28,322 bases of DNA. Source: an uncultured Clostridia bacterium (lineage in GTDB: Bacteria > Bacillota > Clostridia > Christensenellales > UBA1242). Shown here piece by piece: positions 24,034 through 28,322 of the stretch. The translations under genes were made by a program, and so were the position numbers. The stretch covers positions 1 through 28,322 of the forward strand of contig CALNBM010000012.1 in the NCBI GenBank assembly GCA_937874195.1, given 5' to 3'. Each line of letters opens with the position of its first letter. Within the stretch, counting starts at the first letter, position 1. Under the pieces are notes generated by a model that worked only from the letters and a program-made list of their open reading frames with translations, ran no database searches and was not told the origin of the DNA.

Positions 24034-25416
24034 GTGGACCCTCTCTCGTGTATTTTAAATAGTTCTATCAGTGGAAGTCAGTCTAATTTTATTTTAGTAC
24101 TTTCAATTATTTTTCTTCTTATTTTATCCGCTTTTTTTTCAGCCTGTGAAATGGCGTTTTCAACTTCAAATTTAATAAGAATGAAGAATTACGCTACCGA
24201 CAAAGTTAGGGGAGCGCGTCTTGCATTAAAGTATTGTGAGAATTACGATAAAACATTATCAACAATTCTTGTGGGAAATAACTTAGTAAACATTGCATCC
24301 ACAACTATTGCTGCATTTATTTTTTCCGGTTTAATTACTGATCCCACACTATCAAGTGTTTTAAACACTGTTTTTATGACGCTTGTTATTTTAACTTTCG
24401 GTGAAGTGTTACCAAAAACCTTAGCTAAAACTAATCCTGAAAAATTAGCTATGCGTTTTTCATTTTTTATGAGATATATAATGATTATTTTATATCCTTT
24501 AACTTTTTTATTTATAAAGCTTCAAAAAATAAGTACAAGAAAAATTAAAAACAAAAATAATGGACCAACTATCACAAACGATGAGTTAGAAAGTATTATC
24601 AACACCATGGAAGAAGAAGGAGTTATTGATAAAGATAGCGCCGATCTTATTCAATCCGCATTGGAAATAAGCACAAAAACCGCGTATGATATTATGACTC
24701 ACCGAGTTGATGTTTATGCAGTTGATGTTAACGATGATGTTGAAAAGGTCAAATCAATGTATTTGGATACTAATTATACTAGGCTTCTTGTTTACAAAGG
24801 TGATATTGATCACATAATAGGTGTTCTAAATTTGAAAGATTTTTTCAAATCATTTATTAATAAAAAAGAAATTGTGATTAGTGAAATAATGACAGAACCT
24901 GTTTATATAGTTGAAAATATGCCAGTTGATGATATTATAAAAAAAATGCAAGGCGAAAAAAAACATATGGCAGTTGTGCTAGATGAATTGGGTGGAACTA
25001 GTGGAATTGTTGCATTAGAAGACGCTTTAGAAACAATGGTTGGTGAAATTTATGATGAGCATGACTATGGTGAAGGCGCAACTTTAATTAAGAAAGAAAA
25101 TGAAAACGAATACTATGTTGACGCAGAAATCGAATTAACTGACTTGTTTGAGTTTTTAGAAATTGAAAATTTACCTGATTCACAATATTCTTCACTTGGT
25201 GGGTTCTTATATGAATTAGCAGAACGAGTACCAGAAAAAGGACAAAAATATATATTTCACACAATAGATGAAATATATGGCAAAAATGGTGAATATAAAG
25301 AACGAGCAGTTACAATAAAGTTTGTGCTAGAAATTGTTGAAGACAGGCGCGTTCGAAAAGTAAGAGTTTTTGTTGATTGGGCTGAAAGCAAAGATCAAGA
25401 AGATAATAATAAATAA
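24034..25416 (+). CDS. CNNM/CBS-domain membrane protein, HlyC/CorC family
   Basis: A 460-residue protein with a GTG start at 24034, AGGAG five bases upstream. Domain order is that of the HlyC/CorC family: a CNNM transmembrane domain (~residues 15-185) with the signature SAFFSACEMAFSTSN and the conserved VGNNLVNIASTTIAA; two CBS motifs (~205-325), including IMTHRVDVYAV, TRLLVYKGDIDHIIGVL and HMAVVLDELGGTSGIVALED; and a C-terminal CorC/HlyC domain (~345-430). The CBS regions would bind adenine nucleotides and the membrane domain is associated with Mg2+/Co2+ efflux or resistance. No lost key residue was seen. It appears to be transcribed alone. Confidence 0.9.
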   Translation: MDPLSCILNSSISGSQSNFILVLSIIFLLILSAFFSACEMAFSTSNLIRMKNYATDKVRGARLALKYCENYDKTLSTILVGNNLVNIASTTIAAFIFSGLITDPTLSSVLNTVFMTLVILTFGEVLPKTLAKTNPEKLAMRFSFFMRYIMIILYPLTFLFIKLQKISTRKIKNKNNGPTITNDELESIINTMEEEGVIDKDSADLIQSALEISTKTAYDIMTHRVDVYAVDVNDDVEKVKSMYLDTNYTRLLVYKGDIDHIIGVLNLKDFFKSFINKKEIVISEIMTEPVYIVENMPVDDIIKKMQGEKKHMAVVLDELGGTSGIVALEDALETMVGEIYDEHDYGEGATLIKKENENEYYVDAEIELTDLFEFLEIENLPDSQYSSLGGFLYELAERVPEKGQKYIFHTIDEIYGKNGEYKERAVTIKFVLEIVEDRRVRKVRVFVDWAESKDQEDNNK

Positions 25417-26027
25417 GTGGTTTATGATATGAGCCACCAAACTAAAAAGGTTTAAATCTCTATATGAAATTAGCATAGCAGGTCTTTTTTACTGTTAGCG
25501 GAAGAGGAAAGGTAAGAAATTATTTCTATTTATTATAACTAGTTTTATCTTATAGATAGCCTTCAATAATTTATTTGGTGTATTAATATAACATTACATA
25601 TATCTGCTATCTGCTTTTTTTCGCGTAAATAAAACAAAACTATAAATTAAAAATTTTTTTAAAATTTTTTAATTGATTATGCTTATCAAATATATTTTGA
25701 ATTTTGAGTTCAAACTTTTTTAGATTTTTTATTTTGTCCTTAAATACTTTAAAAACATTTAATTTAAAATTGTATAAAGTTACTTACTATCTAACAAACT
25801 TACCATCTCTCAATCCATTATCTATTTATCATGTCAACTCTGCCCACTGACTTTATGAGTTTATTATTGTTAGATTAATTAATTTGTGCAGGAATTGAGC
25901 ATTATCGTGCTTGTGAGTCTATCAATCAAATTAATCAAAACAATCAATCTATCTATCAAACTATCTATGGAAGCTTTATTTGAGTAATAATAATTTTTAA
26001 AAAACACAATTTTTTAGCATAAAACAG
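25417..26027. other. Long gene-free region upstream of hrcA
   Basis: No gene was recognised in these ~610 bp. A 7-bp inverted repeat with a 45-nt loop (AGATAGC 25554-25560, GCTATCT 25606-25612) precedes a T run and may be a weak terminator. At 25921-25970 is a degenerate ATCA/ATCT tetranucleotide tract. The rest is AT-rich without clear structure. Confidence 0.4.
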
Positions 26028-26056
26028 TTGACAAGGGGAATATTAATGAATATAAT
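26028..26056 (+). promoter_or_regulatory. Consensus sigma-A promoter of the hrcA-grpE operon
   Basis: Exact TTGACA (26028-26033), a 17-nt spacer and exact TATAAT (26051-26056). Transcription should start just inside the CIRCE element that begins at 26060. Confidence 0.92.
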
Positions 26057-26059
26057 ACA

Positions 26060-26086
26060 TTAGCACTCTCGATAAAAGTCTGCTAA
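26060..26086 (+). promoter_or_regulatory. CIRCE operator (HrcA binding site)
   Basis: TTAGCACTC (26060-26068), a 9-nt spacer and GTCTGCTAA (26078-26086). The left half is exact; the right half differs from GAGTGCTAA at two positions. It lies right after the promoter's -10, where HrcA repression is expected. A second inverted repeat (TGCTAA 26104-26109, TTAGCA 26122-26127) follows in the leader. Confidence 0.88.
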
Positions 26087-26141
26087 CAAGTAAAAAAAAT
26101 TACTGCTAACTCTTTACTTTATTAGCAAGAAAGGTAGGTTT

Positions 26142-27194
26142 ATGAAAAAAGAAGAATTTAAATTGTCAGATAGAAAACGATTACTTCTTCTCAACACAGT
26201 TGAAAGTTATATTGAAAATGCGTTGCCTATCACAAGTGAAAAAGCGCAAGTGAATTATTTTAGTTCACTTAGTTCTGCTACTCTTCGAAACGAACTTAAC
26301 GCACTTGAAGAAATGGGATTTTTAAAACAACTTCACACTAGTGGCGGGCGTGTTCCTACCACAAAGGCTTATAGATATTTTGTTAATAGCATAATTGAAG
26401 AAAATGATTTTGAATTAAGTGCAATAGATAAGATTGAAAACAAATTTACAAAACGAAGCTCTTTTTTAATAGAAGTGTTAGATGAGTTAGCAAAAAAAAT
26501 CAACAAACTAATTGAATACCCAACCTTTGTGCAATTAAAAGGATTTAAGGAACTTGTGATTGAAGCAATTAATGTAATTCCTCTTATTACAGGTGAGGCA
26601 CTTTTGTTATTGCAAACAAATGCGGGAATTATTAATAACACAATTAAACTTAAAAATGATATTAGTGAAAAAAATTTGAAAGATGCAAGTAAGTTTTTAA
26701 CTATTAATTTAAAGAACAAAACCGTAACAGAAATAATAGAAAACTATGATTATTATAACAATTTATTTAGAGCACAAATAAAATATTTTGAAGAATTATT
26801 TTTATCTATAACCCAAATACTTAAAAATTTTGCAGAGTATGGAACTAGCCGTGTAAGAAAAGGAAACCCTACTAAAATTTTAAATGAATTAGAATACAAA
26901 GATATTGGTTCTGCCAAGAAATTCCTGCAAGTTTTAGAAAATGAAGATAAGCTAAAAGATATAATTCAAAATATTGATGATAGCACAGATAGCGATATTG
27001 TGTTTTCCATAGGCGATGAAAATCAAAACGAAGAAATTAATGATTATAGCATTATTAAAGCGAATTACAGCCTTGCAAATGGAATTGTGGCAAGTGTGGG
27101 AGTAGTGGGACCTGAACGAATGGACTATGTTAAAATCGCATCAGTGTTGAAATATATAAACGACGAAATAAAGGCAGGTGAAAACAGTGAGTAA
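26142..27194 (+). CDS. hrcA: Heat-inducible transcription repressor HrcA
   Basis: A 350-residue protein of normal length; ATG at 26142 after AAAGGTAGG. The N-terminal winged-helix domain contains the family motifs RKRLLLLNTVESYIENALPI, SATLRNELNALEEMGFL and HTSGGRVPTTKAYRYFV. The GAF-like central and C-terminal part ends in the characteristic IVASVGVVGPERMDYVKIAS (family GxIGVIGPxRMxYxK). HrcA binds CIRCE and is folded by GroEL, so it represses heat-shock genes until chaperone is titrated; the CIRCE in front of its own gene indicates autorepression. It overlaps grpE by eight bases. Confidence 0.97.
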   Translation: MKKEEFKLSDRKRLLLLNTVESYIENALPITSEKAQVNYFSSLSSATLRNELNALEEMGFLKQLHTSGGRVPTTKAYRYFVNSIIEENDFELSAIDKIENKFTKRSSFLIEVLDELAKKINKLIEYPTFVQLKGFKELVIEAINVIPLITGEALLLLQTNAGIINNTIKLKNDISEKNLKDASKFLTINLKNKTVTEIIENYDYYNNLFRAQIKYFEELFLSITQILKNFAEYGTSRVRKGNPTKILNELEYKDIGSAKKFLQVLENEDKLKDIIQNIDDSTDSDIVFSIGDENQNEEINDYSIIKANYSLANGIVASVGVVGPERMDYVKIASVLKYINDEIKAGENSE

Positions 27195-27744
27195 AGATAA
27201 ACTAAGCAAAGACAAAAAAAATGATAATACCGACAAGAAGGTAAAATCACATAAAAGCGAGTGTAATTGTGATGATAATGCACCAAATAAATGTGATTGT
27301 GGGGACGATTGCGATTGCAAAACCGAGTCAAAAGAAAAAGAATATTTGGAACTAGCACAACGCATACAAGCCGAATTTGAGAATTATAAAAAAAGAAATT
27401 TAGAAATTGTGGCAACAAGTTATCATAATGGAATTAGTGCGGTAGTAAATAAACTGCTTCCGTCGTTAGATAGTTTTCAACAAGCAAAAGGCAATATCAC
27501 TGATGTGCAAATGTTAAGTGGTTTAGATTTAATTTATAGTCAAATTATGTCTGCCTTAGCAAGTTTTGGAGTTACTAGAATTGATTGTTTAGGAAAAATA
27601 TTTGATCCAAATTTTCATAATGCGGTGTTAGTGGAAAAAAACGAAAAATATGAAGACGAAGTTATTTTAGAAGAGTATCAAGCAGGTTTTATGATGAATA
27701 ACAAAGTTATTCGTCCAAGTTCAGTTAAGATAAATAAATTATAA
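27187..27744 (+). CDS. grpE: Nucleotide exchange factor GrpE with a Cys-rich N-terminus
   Basis: The likely start is the GTG at 27187, five bases after AGGTGA, giving 185 residues; a GTG at 27178 has poor spacing. Residues ~50-185 are standard GrpE: a long helix with RIQAEFENYKKRN, then LLPSLDSFQQA and the beta-domain region DPNFHNAVLVE ... NNKVIRPSSVKI. GrpE releases ADP from DnaK. The N-terminal tail is unusual: three C-x-C motifs within 19 residues (C26, C28, C36, C38, C42, C44) among Asp and Asn, in place of the usual acidic, Cys-free tail. It may bind metal or sense redox, but this is inference. It is translationally coupled to hrcA, and dnaK follows 358 bp later. Confidence 0.95.
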   Translation: MSKDKLSKDKKNDNTDKKVKSHKSECNCDDNAPNKCDCGDDCDCKTESKEKEYLELAQRIQAEFENYKKRNLEIVATSYHNGISAVVNKLLPSLDSFQQAKGNITDVQMLSGLDLIYSQIMSALASFGVTRIDCLGKIFDPNFHNAVLVEKNEKYEDEVILEEYQAGFMMNNKVIRPSSVKINKL

Positions 27745-28102
27745 AATTTTTACGAACAGTTCGAGCACAAAAATGCTTAAATTTCTGCATAAATCAGTTA
27801 ATCTAACAACAATAAACTAATTAAGTCAGTGGCACAGAGTTTACATGTGCTGGGTTTAATTATAAAAATAACAGAACTAAAAAAACATTAAGTGTAAGCA
27901 AAGAAAAAAGTAATTAAGTATTATATAAAATTCAAATCTTTTATTATTTAAAAAATAATTTTCAAAACTAAATTTAATAAATTTTACTTTATTAAAATAT
28001 AGTGTGAAAGCAAAAACAAACAAAAAATTATTAGTGATATATCACTATTTAGTTAAAAATATTAAAACATAAAAAGGCTATATAAAAGGAGAAATAAATA
28101 TT
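27745..28102. other. grpE-dnaK spacer with possible RNA structure
   Basis: No coding frame and no CIRCE site were seen. A nested hairpin can form at 27819-27861 (AATTAA with TTAATT outside, GCACA with TGTGC inside). A perfect 16-bp palindrome, TAGTGATATATCACTA, lies at 28032-28047. Either could be a regulatory or processing site; no clear sigma-A promoter was found. Confidence 0.4.
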
Positions 28103-28322
28103 ATGGCAAAAATTATAGGAATTGATTTAGGTACAACAAATAGTTGCGTGTCAGTTATGGAAGGTGGGGAAGCAACAGTTATTCCTAATTCAGAAGGAGA
28201 CAGAACAACCCCAAGCGTGGTTGCGTTTAACAAAGAAAATGAAAGACTTGTGGGTCAGGTTGCAAAAAGGCAAGCAGTTGCAAATCCTGATAACACAGTA
28301 CTAAGTATAAAAAGGGATATGG
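28103..28322 (+). CDS. dnaK: Chaperone DnaK (Hsp70), N-terminal part only
   Basis: The ATG at 28103 follows AAAGGAG. The 73 visible residues are the start of the Hsp70 ATPase domain: MAKIIGIDLGTTNSCVSVME (phosphate-1 loop with the TTNS signature), PNSEGDRTTPSVVAF and VGQVAKRQAVANPDNT. The gene runs off the window end with no interruption. It completes the hrcA-grpE-dnaK order conserved in Firmicutes. DnaK binds unfolded proteins and depends on GrpE for ADP release. Confidence 0.97.
   Translation, partial: MAKIIGIDLGTTNSCVSVMEGGEATVIPNSEGDRTTPSVVAFNKENERLVGQVAKRQAVANPDNTVLSIKRDM

Noticed and set aside
25921..25970. ATCA/ATCT tract as a CRISPR or regulatory repeat
   Set aside because: It is a degenerate simple-sequence tract without fixed spacing or spacers.
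1..28322. Recoding of TGA as tryptophan (Mollicutes-like code)
   Set aside because: Trp is encoded by TGG at conserved positions, and hrcA, tnpA, the actin-like gene and the CNNM gene read cleanly with the standard bacterial code.

Overview
Organism. The window is AT-rich bacterial DNA read with the standard bacterial code (TGG for Trp; genes stop with TAA, TAG or TGA). Strong AAGGAG-type ribosome binding sites, sigma-A-like promoters, an HrcA/CIRCE heat-shock control region, a CotF-like spore-coat pair, a collagen-like (BclA-type) surface protein and a LysM-CAP protein point to a low-GC, probably spore-forming Firmicute (Clostridia or a relative). The hrcA-grpE-dnaK block indicates chromosome rather than plasmid. 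No tRNA, rRNA or CRISPR array was seen.

Layout. 1-989 is the 3' end of a beta-helix protein gene. About 1025-1711 is an IS200-type insertion sequence. 1711-3040 holds an unknown gene on the minus strand, flanked by two copies of a ~350-bp direct repeat; the second copy keeps only a decayed gene end. 3197-3913 encodes the collagen-like protein. 4341-5492 encodes a member of the iron-alcohol-dehydrogenase family that has lost three of its four metal ligands. 5570-17166 encodes two paralogous giant surface proteins (2227 and 1627 residues) with GLUG-type repeats, C-terminal membrane anchors and cytoplasmic tails, closed by a very strong terminator. 17409-21148 carries five genes: two unknown soluble proteins, a single-pass membrane protein with three internal repeats, a ParM/StbA-like actin-family ATPase, and a Met/Pro/Gln-rich disordered protein. 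Then come a LysM-CAP protein (21701-22402), a repeat-bearing AT-rich gap, the minus-strand CotF-like pair (23259-23743), a CNNM/CBS (HlyC/CorC) membrane protein (24034-25416), and hrcA-grpE-dnaK (26142 to the window end, dnaK truncated).

How the genes may work together. The most interesting region is 5.5-21.2 kb. Two giant adhesin-like proteins that span the membrane with cytosolic tails sit directly upstream of a gene set for a bacterial actin homologue, a small membrane protein and a disordered cytosolic protein. Both adhesin tails and the C-terminus of the disordered protein carry an F-[LI]-x-x-L motif. I infer, without proof, that this could be a system linking surface proteins to a cytoskeletal filament. 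The heat-shock block is conventional except for a Cys-rich N-terminus on GrpE and a long grpE-dnaK spacer. Functions come from reading motifs by eye; no database search was possible.
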